The notes: a model not told the origin generated them from the letters alone. DNA of 64,000 nt from Haliea sp964022665 (GCA_964022665.1 CAXIDF010000021.1:3324-67323); one strand, 5' to 3'; shown: positions 52,390 to 61,760, counted from the stretch's first letter. Made by a program: numbers and translations.

Positions 52390-53052
52390 ATGAAAACCGT
52401 GGATGAAAGCCAACGTCTCAGGGAACTGCTTTTGTATCGCGTTATGGATACGTCTGCCGAGAGAGTTTTTGATAGCCTGACAGAGATAGCGTCGACAATC
52501 TGTGAGGCGCCCATCAGTCTCATCAGTTTGGTGGATGACTCTCGCCAGTGGTTCAAGTCCCGCGTGGGCCTTTCTGCGACAGAAACCCCTCGTGAGCACG
52601 CATTCTGCGCTCATGCACTCGACAGGAGTGATCTTCTTGTTGTTGAGGATGCAACTCAGGACGAGCGCTTCCGCAACAATCCACTTGTGGTTAATGATCC
52701 GGGTATTCGTTTCTATGCCGGAGCGCCGCTTGAAATGGCGAGCGGGGCTACGCTTGGAACGTTGTGCGTTATTGATCGCGTGCCGCGCCAATTGACGGAC
52801 GTGCAGCGTAGGTCTCTGGGAGTCCTGCGCGACGCCGTGGTTGCTCAGCTCGAACTGCGCCGCTACCGACTTGAGATGCAGTCTTTGCAGTCACTTCTCC
52901 CCATCTGTGCCTGGTGTCGTGAAGTCAGGGTAGGTGATTCCTCCTCGCCCGATAGCTGGGTGCCTCTTCACGAGTTTGTCGCCGACGCAACACCTGTGAC
53001 GCACACCATGTGCCCTGCGTGCAGCAAACGTGAGAGTGGAGTAACGCCTTAG
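52390..53052 (+). CDS. GAF-domain protein with C-terminal Cys motif
   Basis: A 220-residue protein. Residues about 15-160 are a GAF domain (VFDSLTEIASTICEAPISLISLVDD, FCAHAL, FYAGAPLEMASGATLGTLCVID). The C-terminus has LLPICAWCREVRV, DSWVPLHEFV and THTMCPACSK: paired CxxC motifs, a module also found at the end of many bacterial sensor proteins (ICAWCKKIRDD type), probably metal binding. No catalytic domain is present, so it may act on the signalling proteins encoded downstream. ATG 52390 has GGAGG nine bases upstream. Confidence 0.82.
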   Translation: MKTVDESQRLRELLLYRVMDTSAERVFDSLTEIASTICEAPISLISLVDDSRQWFKSRVGLSATETPREHAFCAHALDRSDLLVVEDATQDERFRNNPLVVNDPGIRFYAGAPLEMASGATLGTLCVIDRVPRQLTDVQRRSLGVLRDAVVAQLELRRYRLEMQSLQSLLPICAWCREVRVGDSSSPDSWVPLHEFVADATPVTHTMCPACSKRESGVTP

Positions 53053-53086
53053 GTCGACCGGCACGGCAAAAACCTGATTCCGGAGG

Positions 53087-54241
53087 TTAGCTGCTAGGAT
53101 TCTGCTGCCTTACAAAGGCGTTATCTGCGATCAATCCTGCATGAGCAAAGTTTCGCAAACGCTGCAGCAGGTAGTCCGAAACTATCACTCCAGCCCTTAC
53201 GAGCAGAACATCGTCGATGTTGTAAATATCATGTGCTAGCTCAGCCCCCTCAGGCAGCACGTCCAGACTCACGTTTGTGATGGTATGATGTTCTTCATCT
53301 TCCTCGTTGACTGTCTCCAGTGCCGCAAGCACTTTCCCATCAAAATGGCGTGTGTTTCCTCTGAGCATCTCAAGGACCTGTTCGCCTTCATGCCCCTGGG
53401 ACAGGAGTATTTGTTGTTCATTGATCAGCCGCAGAATCCTCGCACCCAGAGGAAGTGCTGTGCCATGAATCCGCTGGTCTTCAGGGTACCCGGATCCGTC
53501 GAAATTCTTGTACTGCAGGGCAATGGCTTCTGCGACACAATCAAGCCGCGGTACTTGCCTGACGAGGTTGGCGCCAACATCGACCTGATTGTGGATATGC
53601 GCCATATCGCTCTCCAGGGGTGCGTCGCCCTGGGTTATCCTGCTCATCACATCCTGGGGTAAAGACAACATGCCTATATTGCCGAGCAGGGCGGCTGTTT
53701 CTGCTTCCCAGGTGTCGGTGATTCCAAGTGCCTGACAGATCCTGGTTGCTATCCGTCGCCGCTCAGTAGCCCGGCCAAACACTACCGGGTTAGCCATTGC
53801 GAGGACTTCAACGAGAATGCTTACGCTGCCATTCACGGTATTCTCAAGGAGTACGCGCTCGGCCCTATCAATTTCGAACTTGCGTTCCGCATCCCGTATG
53901 GCTTTCTTGAGTTCGGAAAGAGAAATCGGCTTGGTAAGCAGTTTGAATACGTCCGCCTCATTAACCGCCGCGATCGCTGTGTCCCTGCTCGCATATCCGG
54001 TCAGCATCATTCGCACTGAGTGCGGGGAGAGTTCCTTCAGTTTCTTCAGGAAATCCAACCCGTCGATTTCAGGCATGTTGAGGTCGGTTGTGACCACTGA
54101 AAAGCTGTCATCCTGGCGCAATATGTCGAACGCTTCAGCTGCACTTGTTGCGGTAACGACCTCACTTTCTGCAGCGAATACGTTGCGATAGAAAACCAGT
54201 AAACTTTCCTCATCGTCAACAAACAGTAGTTTTGTCTTCAT
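53087..54241 (-). CDS. Receiver protein with degenerate HD-GYP output
   Basis: A 384-residue protein. Residues 1-120 are a receiver (FVDDEE, phospho-Asp 53 in VTTDLNMPEIDG, TGYAS, KLLTKPIS). The second half resembles HD-GYP phosphodiesterases: a NIGMLSLP segment, HIHNQVDVGANLV and YKNFDGSGYPED. The HD pair expected before the first segment is LLGN here and the HH before the DGSGYP motif is QY, so metal binding is doubtful. It is likely a binding or regulatory protein rather than an active c-di-GMP phosphodiesterase. ATG 54241 starts MKTKLLFVDDEE. Confidence 0.85.
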   Translation of the reverse strand: MKTKLLFVDDEESLLVFYRNVFAAESEVVTATSAAEAFDILRQDDSFSVVTTDLNMPEIDGLDFLKKLKELSPHSVRMMLTGYASRDTAIAAVNEADVFKLLTKPISLSELKKAIRDAERKFEIDRAERVLLENTVNGSVSILVEVLAMANPVVFGRATERRRIATRICQALGITDTWEAETAALLGNIGMLSLPQDVMSRITQGDAPLESDMAHIHNQVDVGANLVRQVPRLDCVAEAIALQYKNFDGSGYPEDQRIHGTALPLGARILRLINEQQILLSQGHEGEQVLEMLRGNTRHFDGKVLAALETVNEEDEEHHTITNVSLDVLPEGAELAHDIYNIDDVLLVRAGVIVSDYLLQRLRNFAHAGLIADNAFVRQQNPSS

Positions 54242-54294
54242 TGATCTGAAACCTGTAGGTGGTGGATAGTGTGCGAAAAACACGGGGTTGCTGA

Positions 54295-57200
54295 TCAGTC
54301 TGCCTTTGGGCTATCGAGCACATCACGCAAGCGTCTAGCCAGATCACAGCGTCTATAAGGTTTTGCAAGGATTTCTACCTTGCGCTGGGAGGCCCCGGGA
54401 TCCATGAAAAACTGCTCCGTGTAACCGGAGGTAAGAAGCACCTTGATACCCGGCCTCTCGCGCTGCGCTATCTCGGCTAGTCGGTCACCGCCCATTCCGC
54501 CCGGCATTACCATGTCTGAGAACACCGCGTTGATATCCGGGTAGTCGTTCAGCATGGCGAGAGCCTCCTCGCCGGATTTTGCACTCCGTACGCGGTAGCC
54601 CATGGATGTGACCAGGTTGATCGCGTGCTCTCTGACCAGATCGTCGTCTTCAACAACCAGGATGCACTCGTCACCACGCGTTGCTACGTCGTTTCGAGGT
54701 TCAAGCGATTCAGGCAACGTCATGGTGCTCGATACTCGCGGTACGTATAGGCTAATGGTTGTGCCTTCTCCGGGCTGTGAGTCGATAGTGATGTGACCGC
54801 CTGTCTGCTTGATGAATCCGTACACCATGCTCAGGCCCAACCCGCTTCCCTTGCCAACGACTTTGGTGGTGAAGAAGGGTTCAAAAACCTTGCTCATTAC
54901 CTCCTCAGGCATGCCCGAGCCCGTATCGGCTATGGAAATCTTCACGTAGCAGCCACTCGTCACCTCCTTGTTCAGACGTGCATATTCCTCGTCGAGCACC
55001 GCGTTGGACGTTTCGATTGTGATTCTGCCTTCCCCCTGGATGGAGTCTCTCGCGTTGACTACGAGGTTTAGCAGGGCGGACTCAAGCTGTGCGGGGTCAG
55101 CGGTGGCAAGCCAAAGGTCATCATGCGCTACGATTTCAAGCTGGATGTTCTCCTCAACGGAGCGCCGCAGGAGCATGTTCATGGAGCCGAGCATGTGTTG
55201 AACGCTTATGACCTGAGGCTCAAGAGGTTGCTTTCGAGCAAACGCGAGAAGTCGCGCAACCATCTCGCTACCACGCTCCGCTGCAGAAACAATCATTTCC
55301 GCGAACGTGCAGGACTCTTTTTCCCCCTTTTCCTGCAGATATTCCACGAGGAGTTCGGAGTTGCCGAGTATCACCGTCAGCAGGTTGTTGAAGTCATGAG
55401 CCACACCGCCAGTGAGCTGGCCAACTGCCTCAAGCTTTTGTGATTGGCGTAGACGTGCTGCGAGTTCATTCCGCTCTGTCAGGTCCGCCATGCTAATGAG
55501 TGTTCTGATTGGCTCTCCATTCGCATTGCGAATAAGATAGCCGCGATCAACGACCGATAGCCATTTATCATTCGGGCCTTTGAACCGGTAATCGCATTTC
55601 CAGCGAGTCTGTTCGTCTGACAGGAATTCGTGATAGCTGGACAGTACCCGATCTCTATCGTCGCAGTGAATGCGTGCTATCCATTCCGCTTCGCTGGTCT
55701 GGTTCCCTGTTTCGAGCCCCATCAACTTCACACCCTGTTCGTTCCACCAGACGATGTCCGAAACCAGATCCACGTCTCTCACGACGTCCTGGGTGGCAGA
55801 GGCCAGCATTTGGAAACGCTCTTCGCTCTTTCGAAGCGTTTCTTCGGCCACCTTACGGTCGGAGATGTCACGCTGCACAGAGACAAAGTGAGTGAAGTGT
55901 CCGGAATCGTCCGCCAGCGGCACTATGTCCATTTCAAACCAGAGAGGCGATCCAGACTTCGTATAGTTAACGATCTCGCTGCGCACTGGGGAAAAATTCT
56001 CAAGCGCACGCCGAATTCGACGGAGCTCCGCGCGGTCCGAGAGCTCTCCTTGCAGTATCCGTGGCGTACTTCCAAGAACTTCTTCGCGTGTATATCCGGT
56101 TATTCGTACAAAAGCGTCGTTGACGAAAAGTATTTTTGGACCGGCCGGCGCATCGATAGGATTTGCTTCCGTAATCAGGAGAACATCATTGATCCGCGAA
56201 GTTGCTGCCTCTAGCAATCGCAGCGTTTCAATATTTGCGTGTTCCTGTGTGACGTCACGGAAGTGTATGGCCATGCCATCGTCGATTGCGTGTGCGGAGC
56301 CGGCAATCCAGATTCCGATTGAATCCAGATATTCCTGAAAGCAGATCGGAGCATCTTGTTCCGAAGAAGCTTCCAGCTTGCGCCGTAGCCTGGATTCCAG
56401 CGAGACTGGAATAGCATCCCACAGGTGCTTGCCGAGATAGCTCTCGCTTACGTTGCCGAACAATTGTGTGAAGTCGGAATTCACGAATGTCAGCCGATGC
56501 CCGTGATCGATGGTCAGGAAGACCGTATCCATATCGTCTACGATTTTTCTGAGCCTGCGAGCCGCGCGTACTTCTTTCTCGCTTCGCGCCTGGGAAGAAA
56601 TTTGTGAAGGCGCGCCGGCATGCGTTTCAGGTGGTAGGCGCCTGGTCCATGCGTCGACCCAGGCGGGAATATGTTCGCCTTCCATCGGCTTAGCTATGTA
56701 ATAGCCTTGTACGAGGTTGCAGTTCAATGCGCAGACAAACTCCATTGCTTTTTGGTCTTCAACGCCTTCGGCGGTTGTCTGTAGTCCGAGATTTTTGCCA
56801 AGTTCGATAACGGATTGCACGACCATTCTGGCCTCGGCAGAACGCCCGGAAGCAATGACGAATGATTTGTCGACCTTGATTTCAGAGAACGGCAAACGGA
56901 CAAGCTGCGCCATCGAGGAGTAGCCAGTCCCGAAGTCATCCATGGAGAGAAGAAAGCCCTTCATGCGGAGGCGTGTCATAAGCTCCAGCGAAGTCGTTGG
57001 GTCCTCCATTGCGCTGGTTTCGGTAAGCTCAAGGATCACGCGCGATGTGGAAACACGGGCTTTGGCACAGTACGCCGCCAGTCTGTCAGCGAAATCTATA
57101 TTGTGCAGGTTCTTGGCTGATATATTGATGGAGATTCGCACGTCGCCACCGCACTGATCCCACAGTTGCTCGTGGGTTTTGTACCAGGCTAGCGCGTTTG

Positions 57201-57906
57201 AGAAGATATAGCCTGTCAGGTAGTCCATCAGGCCACATTCTTCGGCGACATGAAGAAATCGGTCCGGCAGTAGCACGCCATGGGTTGGATGACGCCAGCG
57301 GACGAGTGTCTCGAAACCCTTGATACTGCTGGATTGGCAATCGATCTTTGGCTGGTAGACCAGGAAGAACTCGCGGTTGCGAATGCCGTCCACAATATCA
57401 CTGTGCTTTATCGGTAGCCCTTGATGTACAGCTTTGCTCTGAAGCGTAGCGCCCAAACTTGTTCTATTCGTTAGCAGCGCATTGAACTGCTCCTTACGAT
57501 AGGGTTTCGTCAGTTTTCCAATGATGCGCAGGCCGTGCTCTTCAGCCGCAAGCGCCGCGGCGTCAAGCAGGCGCTCATGGAGGCCGCTCACGAGAATTAC
57601 CCTAGCTTCGCAATTTACTTTGGGAAGTCGTCGCAGTACTTCCACGCCGTCCATATCCGGCATTATCAAGTCAATGGCGATATATGCGGGACAATCACGC
57701 TCAATCGCGTGAAGGAAGTCACTCGCATTGGTAAAGACTTTCGCTGCGAGTCCAGATGCATCCGCCAGGCGTGCGAGGGTCAAGGCGACATCCGGGTCAT
57801 CATCGAGTATGAAAATGTACTCGTGGGCATCACAGACATCGATCACTAGCCCGGCTTCGCGATTGTCTACCCGGTCAATGTACTTATGCTCATGCAAGCT
57901 GTTCAT
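54295..57906 (-). CDS. REC-EAL-PAS-histidine kinase-REC multidomain signalling protein
   Basis: A 1203-residue cytoplasmic protein. Receiver 1: residues 30-150, phospho-Asp 79. EAL domain: residues 165-415 with Glu 199 (FETLVRW), Asn 261, Glu 293 (ELTE), Asp 323/324 (DDFGTGYS), Lys 344, Glu 380 (AEGVE) and Gln 400, so c-di-GMP hydrolysis looks possible. Three PAS-like domains follow (about 465-830), then HisKA with TGGVAHDFNNLLTVILGNSELL, an ATPase with NARDSI, DTGSGM and GSGLGLSMVYGFIKQTGG, and a C-terminal receiver (VVEDDD, SDMVMPGGMGG, KPYRR). No membrane helix is seen. An EAL domain at the N-terminus of a hybrid kinase is an uncommon order. Confidence 0.9.
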   Translation of the reverse strand: MNSLHEHKYIDRVDNREAGLVIDVCDAHEYIFILDDDPDVALTLARLADASGLAAKVFTNASDFLHAIERDCPAYIAIDLIMPDMDGVEVLRRLPKVNCEARVILVSGLHERLLDAAALAAEEHGLRIIGKLTKPYRKEQFNALLTNRTSLGATLQSKAVHQGLPIKHSDIVDGIRNREFFLVYQPKIDCQSSSIKGFETLVRWRHPTHGVLLPDRFLHVAEECGLMDYLTGYIFSNALAWYKTHEQLWDQCGGDVRISINISAKNLHNIDFADRLAAYCAKARVSTSRVILELTETSAMEDPTTSLELMTRLRMKGFLLSMDDFGTGYSSMAQLVRLPFSEIKVDKSFVIASGRSAEARMVVQSVIELGKNLGLQTTAEGVEDQKAMEFVCALNCNLVQGYYIAKPMEGEHIPAWVDAWTRRLPPETHAGAPSQISSQARSEKEVRAARRLRKIVDDMDTVFLTIDHGHRLTFVNSDFTQLFGNVSESYLGKHLWDAIPVSLESRLRRKLEASSEQDAPICFQEYLDSIGIWIAGSAHAIDDGMAIHFRDVTQEHANIETLRLLEAATSRINDVLLITEANPIDAPAGPKILFVNDAFVRITGYTREEVLGSTPRILQGELSDRAELRRIRRALENFSPVRSEIVNYTKSGSPLWFEMDIVPLADDSGHFTHFVSVQRDISDRKVAEETLRKSEERFQMLASATQDVVRDVDLVSDIVWWNEQGVKLMGLETGNQTSEAEWIARIHCDDRDRVLSSYHEFLSDEQTRWKCDYRFKGPNDKWLSVVDRGYLIRNANGEPIRTLISMADLTERNELAARLRQSQKLEAVGQLTGGVAHDFNNLLTVILGNSELLVEYLQEKGEKESCTFAEMIVSAAERGSEMVARLLAFARKQPLEPQVISVQHMLGSMNMLLRRSVEENIQLEIVAHDDLWLATADPAQLESALLNLVVNARDSIQGEGRITIETSNAVLDEEYARLNKEVTSGCYVKISIADTGSGMPEEVMSKVFEPFFTTKVVGKGSGLGLSMVYGFIKQTGGHITIDSQPGEGTTISLYVPRVSSTMTLPESLEPRNDVATRGDECILVVEDDDLVREHAINLVTSMGYRVRSAKSGEEALAMLNDYPDINAVFSDMVMPGGMGGDRLAEIAQRERPGIKVLLTSGYTEQFFMDPGASQRKVEILAKPYRRCDLARRLRDVLDSPKAD

Positions 57907-58400
57907 TTCTCCGTCATCATTTGCGTAAAAAGTTCATGTCTGCTACCTCGTCCAGCTGCTCCCCGCAATCGCCGTTAGCCGTAAGTGTTGGCGCGGGTGG
58001 TCATGGCGGTTGGGTTCAACGGCCCCCGCGCGGTACTGCTTTACCCCGCCCGAGTGGCTCCTGTCATGGCCGGAGTGGTCCGAACGGCCCTGTGAGATAC
58101 TGCACAGGTTGCGGAAGGCGACCCTGTGGCATTATTTTTGGATGAGGATCGCTCGGAGCAAGACGCGCAACTCAGCGATGAGCAAGAAATACAGGCACGA
58201 GTGCAGTGTGCGTGGACGGTTTAAGGCGGCGAACCCGGTTTCGAGTAAGCCCGGCTATCTCGAGTAAGCCAGGTCAGAGCCTTGTTTGACGTCTCACTAC
58301 ACTCCAGTACGTCTTGAGGACTTTAGTTCTTTTTGCGACAGCTCGATATCAGGGATTCCCTGAAATTGTCCGGTGCTTTCCTATGCGTTCGTAATCGAGG
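57907..58400. other. 494-base intergenic region with a short direct repeat
   Basis: No gene is supported. TCGAGTAAGCC occurs at 58241-58251 and 58260-58270, a 19-base period. The GC-rich part near 58000 has no open frame with homology. Confidence 0.4.
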
Positions 58401-59021
58401 TCAGCTATCGATCAAGCCCACGCGTATGCTGTGGCGGGTAAGTTCCGCGACAGAGCGTAGCTCAAGTTTGTCCATAATATGCTTTCGGTGGGATTCGATG
58501 GTTTTTGCGCTTAGGTGTAGCTGTTGGGCGATCTCGCGAGTTGAGTGCCCCAGTGCAATGAGCCTCAGTACCTGCTCCTCACGTGTACTCAGTTTGGCCT
58601 GTTCGTCTCGGGCGCCGAGCTTCGACGCGAGGCGCCGGCACATGAACGTTTTTCCAGAGAGGACCGTGTGGATTGCATCTCGCAGCTCCTCAATGGCAGC
58701 TTCCTTGAGCAGGTAGCCACGTGCCCCTGCGTCGAAAGCCTGCCGGACGAAGTGTGTCTGTGAGTGCATGGATACAACAATAACAGCGGGTTTTGAGGGC
58801 AGCCGTTGTGTTTCCTTTATGGCGATCAACCCGTGTATCTTGGGTAATTGAAGATCGATTACCAGGATATCCGGGTTGGTGCGCCGGGTCTCTGCGATGG
58901 CGGCTTCTCCGTTTGCAGCCTCAGCGACGACGTTGAATCCATCAACCGAGTGTAGGTAGGCCACAATCGCACTACGCAACATTTGATGGTCGTCGGCCAC
59001 GACGATGGTAATGTCGTTCAT
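58401..59021 (-). CDS. NarL/LuxR-family response regulator
   Basis: A 206-residue regulator: receiver with VVADDHQMLRSAI, phospho-Asp 56 (ILVIDLQLP), SMHS and KEAAIEEL, then a LuxR-type HTH (LSTREEQVLRLIALGHSTREIAQQLHLSAKTIESHRKHIMDKL). The start overlaps the stop of the MASE1 kinase gene by four bases, so it is the cognate regulator. Confidence 0.92.
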   Translation of the reverse strand: MNDITIVVADDHQMLRSAIVAYLHSVDGFNVVAEAANGEAAIAETRRTNPDILVIDLQLPKIHGLIAIKETQRLPSKPAVIVVSMHSQTHFVRQAFDAGARGYLLKEAAIEELRDAIHTVLSGKTFMCRRLASKLGARDEQAKLSTREEQVLRLIALGHSTREIAQQLHLSAKTIESHRKHIMDKLELRSVAELTRHSIRVGLIDS

Positions 59022-60655
59022 TCTACAGCCCCGTTGTGTAATGGCGTACTCATCATGACTTCCGTGCCACCTTCTATCGGCGCACGTATCTCCAGGCGAC
59101 CACCAAGACTTTCAAGTGTATTTTCACAACTCAGCAAACCGTAGCCTCTCGCTGCTTTTCGATTGCGGAGCGAATCGATGTTGAGGCCACGCCCGTCGTC
59201 GCGGATGGTAATGCACAAGCTGTTTGCGTTGTGTTCAACTTTCAGCTCTACAGTAGACGCTTCTGCGTGCTTGACCACGTTCACCAGGATTTCACGTGTA
59301 CACCGAAACAAGCTGGACGCATGATCTCTATCAAGGCTGGGTGGGGTCTCACATTTGAATACCGCGTCAATCTCATACTCAGACATCAACTCCTGCAGTA
59401 GTTCCTGCAGAGAGTTCTGAAAGTTTCCACCCTGATGCACGGATGAAGCAACCCCTGACGTAATCGACCGGGTAGTGTCAATAGCTTGATCCAGAATGTC
59501 TTTCATTTCCTCCAGCATGCCAGTATGGGAAGGGTCTTTGGTCAGTTTTGACTCAAGCAGGTCCAGCTTGATCCGCGACAGCGCCAGATTCTGCCCGAGG
59601 TTATCGTGAACGAGGCGTGCGGTTTCGGCACGAAACTCATCTTCTTTTCTGTTGGCACGAACGGCGAGTTCCCTGAGCTGCCGCCTGCCACGCTCAATCT
59701 CATTCAGGCGTGAGTTTCTGTCGTCAGTGGTGGCCCCAAGGACCAGGCTTGTAGCGGTATTGACGAGAAGATAGAGGCAAAGCCCGGCGGCGAACTCCTG
59801 TGAGGATATAGCGGAAAAATGCACGGTCTCATTCAATGCCCCCACACTGGCGAAAGTCGCCACGATGACGTTGCATACGGCTGCCGCAACGGAGCCGAAC
59901 CTCGCGGCCGCCCAGAACAGGCCGGGTGTAACAAGATAGATGCTCGCCGGATGCGTTGTAATCTGGAATATGAACACGGCGGCGGATATGCCGATTATGA
60001 CGAACGCGAGAACGCAAGCTTCCACATATCGCTGCGGTAGCGCGATCCGACCCGAAAAGAAAAGCCAGGCCGACACTACAGCAGGAGTGACGATGATGAC
60101 GCCAGAAGCCTGCACCAACGCCCATTGCGCGAAATCTACCGGGAAATCTGTTGTTGTATCTGCTGTACGCATCAACGCGGGTGCAACCGCGAAAACGCAT
60201 GGCATGAGGAGGCCCGCGATAAGTACAAAATACGTCGCGCGCGTGAGAGCTGTTTGTGTATGCGAACAATAGCGTCTCAGTAATGCCGCACCAATGAGAC
60301 CATCGAGTGTTTTTGACGCGGCAAAAACCAGCGCCATCAAGAGCGGCGAGGCGTAGACGATAAATTCCACTCCCAGCTGAACGCAGAAGATGACCGGTAC
60401 AAGCACCCGCCACTCGCGTTTCGAGGCGAGTAGCAGTCCGGCCCAGTAGACGCCAGCTGCGAGATACATGAATGGGAGGTCGTTTCGCAGGGAGTATATG
60501 CCAACAACCATCGCTGCCAATATGGCGTAGCCGGCTGCGGTCAACGCTACAAAATGCCAGCGGATCTGTTCTTGTGCCGATTGATCAGGAAGCCAGTCGA
60601 GGACGCACGGCAATTCCTGCTGCTCGACTAGAGCTTCGGGTGTCATTCGTGCCAT
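59018..60655 (-). CDS. MASE1 membrane sensor histidine kinase (HisKA_3, NarX/UhpB type)
   Basis: A 545-residue kinase. About eight to ten N-terminal helices form a MASE1 domain (PFMYLAAGVYWAGLLLAS, YLVTPGLFWAAARFGSVAAA). Then a HisKA_3 domain with phospho-His in ETARLVHDNLGQNLALSRIKLDLLE and an ATPase with REILVNVVKHAEAS, DDGRGL and RGYGLLSCENTLESLGGRLEI. ATG 60655 has GGAGG five bases upstream; TTG 60667 is less likely. It pairs with the overlapping NarL-type regulator. Confidence 0.9.
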   Translation of the reverse strand: MARMTPEALVEQQELPCVLDWLPDQSAQEQIRWHFVALTAAGYAILAAMVVGIYSLRNDLPFMYLAAGVYWAGLLLASKREWRVLVPVIFCVQLGVEFIVYASPLLMALVFAASKTLDGLIGAALLRRYCSHTQTALTRATYFVLIAGLLMPCVFAVAPALMRTADTTTDFPVDFAQWALVQASGVIIVTPAVVSAWLFFSGRIALPQRYVEACVLAFVIIGISAAVFIFQITTHPASIYLVTPGLFWAAARFGSVAAAVCNVIVATFASVGALNETVHFSAISSQEFAAGLCLYLLVNTATSLVLGATTDDRNSRLNEIERGRRQLRELAVRANRKEDEFRAETARLVHDNLGQNLALSRIKLDLLESKLTKDPSHTGMLEEMKDILDQAIDTTRSITSGVASSVHQGGNFQNSLQELLQELMSEYEIDAVFKCETPPSLDRDHASSLFRCTREILVNVVKHAEASTVELKVEHNANSLCITIRDDGRGLNIDSLRNRKAARGYGLLSCENTLESLGGRLEIRAPIEGGTEVMMSTPLHNGAVE

Positions 60656-60776
60656 ACGCGCCTCCAATGGAATTACGTAATGGTTACTCGGCCCGTCTGG
60701 TTCCCTGCTCGCGCCTTCTTCAGTGCCAGCTGCGGGTTTTTAGCTACCTTCAGATTCACTGTTGTTGTGCGCAGTG

Positions 60777-61760
60777 CTATATGCTATCGGTAAAGCTTGC
60801 GACACGATTCTTGCCGTCCTTTTTTGCCTTATACAGCGCCTTGTCTGCGAGGCCCACGAGCTCTGCTTCAGTAACGCCCGTATCAGCTTGCGCCGTACCT
60901 GCGCTACAGGTTACATGCAGTGTCTCGCCGGACGCCAACGTGAACTCGTGTTCGCGAAGCACGTGGATGAAGCGTTCCACGGCAAGGAGTCCCTGGTTTT
61001 CATCACACTCAGGCATAACAATGATGAACTCTTCGCCACCGAAGCGCCCGATGGTGTCGGAGTCACGGCTCAAAGTGTTCAAGAGTGCGCCCACTCCGCG
61101 CAATACATCGTCGCCTGCCAGGTGGCCGTGGGTATCATTGATTGCTTTGAAGTCGTCAATATCAATCATTGCAACCGTCAAGGGTACAGCATAGCGTTCG
61201 GCGCGCTTGAGTTCCTCGCGTAGCGTATCGAGTGCATAGCTGCGACGGAACGTGCCGGTTAACGGGTCTGCGACCGCGAGCGCTTCCAACTGCGCGGTGC
61301 GCTCTTTTACTTTCTCCTCCAGCCTGATATTCGCTTCAAGAATGTCTTCACGCGCTACACGTAGTTCTTCATTGGCCGCGACGAGGCGGGCACGGCTGGG
61401 AATGCTGATTGCCGTGGGCAGCAAGCGCCAGGCAACGATAGCGGTGATGGCCGATACCACGCCAGTCGATATCTTTGCCAGGCCCTCGATAAAGTAGTAC
61501 CCATGCCAGACGTTGATGAGCGAAATCAGATGCGTTACGCCACAGAGGAAAATGAAGGCGGCAAACATGAGGAATACGCGGTCGAAGGTGAGGTCTTCAC
61601 GTTTTCTCACCAGTCTGATCAGTATTGCGGGAATGGCGAAATAGGCAAGGGTGGTGAGTGTGTCGCCACCCACATGAAGAAACAGCAGATCCCACCGCCA
61701 AAGCAGACAGTGGCCGTGGGGCATCAGGCTGCCGTCAAGCACGCGTTGTAGCAATTCCAT
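60777..61760 (-). CDS. Diguanylate cyclase with ethylene-receptor-like membrane domain
   Basis: A 327-residue protein. Residues 25-115 form three helices matching the ETR1 ethylene-binding domain: Asp 33, Tyr 40, Cys 73 and His 77 stand at ETR1 Asp 25, Tyr 32, Cys 65 and His 69, a constant offset of eight; LAYFAIP and FLCGVTHLI are the key blocks, and AK at 95-96 matches ETR1 Ala90-Lys91. In ETR1, Cys 65 and His 69 bind Cu(I) and ethylene. A coiled coil (about 125-160) leads to a GGDEF domain with GGEEF at 241-245 and an inhibitory site RDSD at 232-235. So it should make c-di-GMP. ATG 61760 is chosen for GGGAG upstream and the MELLQR start. Confidence 0.88.
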   Translation of the reverse strand: MELLQRVLDGSLMPHGHCLLWRWDLLFLHVGGDTLTTLAYFAIPAILIRLVRKREDLTFDRVFLMFAAFIFLCGVTHLISLINVWHGYYFIEGLAKISTGVVSAITAIVAWRLLPTAISIPSRARLVAANEELRVAREDILEANIRLEEKVKERTAQLEALAVADPLTGTFRRSYALDTLREELKRAERYAVPLTVAMIDIDDFKAINDTHGHLAGDDVLRGVGALLNTLSRDSDTIGRFGGEEFIIVMPECDENQGLLAVERFIHVLREHEFTLASGETLHVTCSAGTAQADTGVTEAELVGLADKALYKAKKDGKNRVASFTDSI

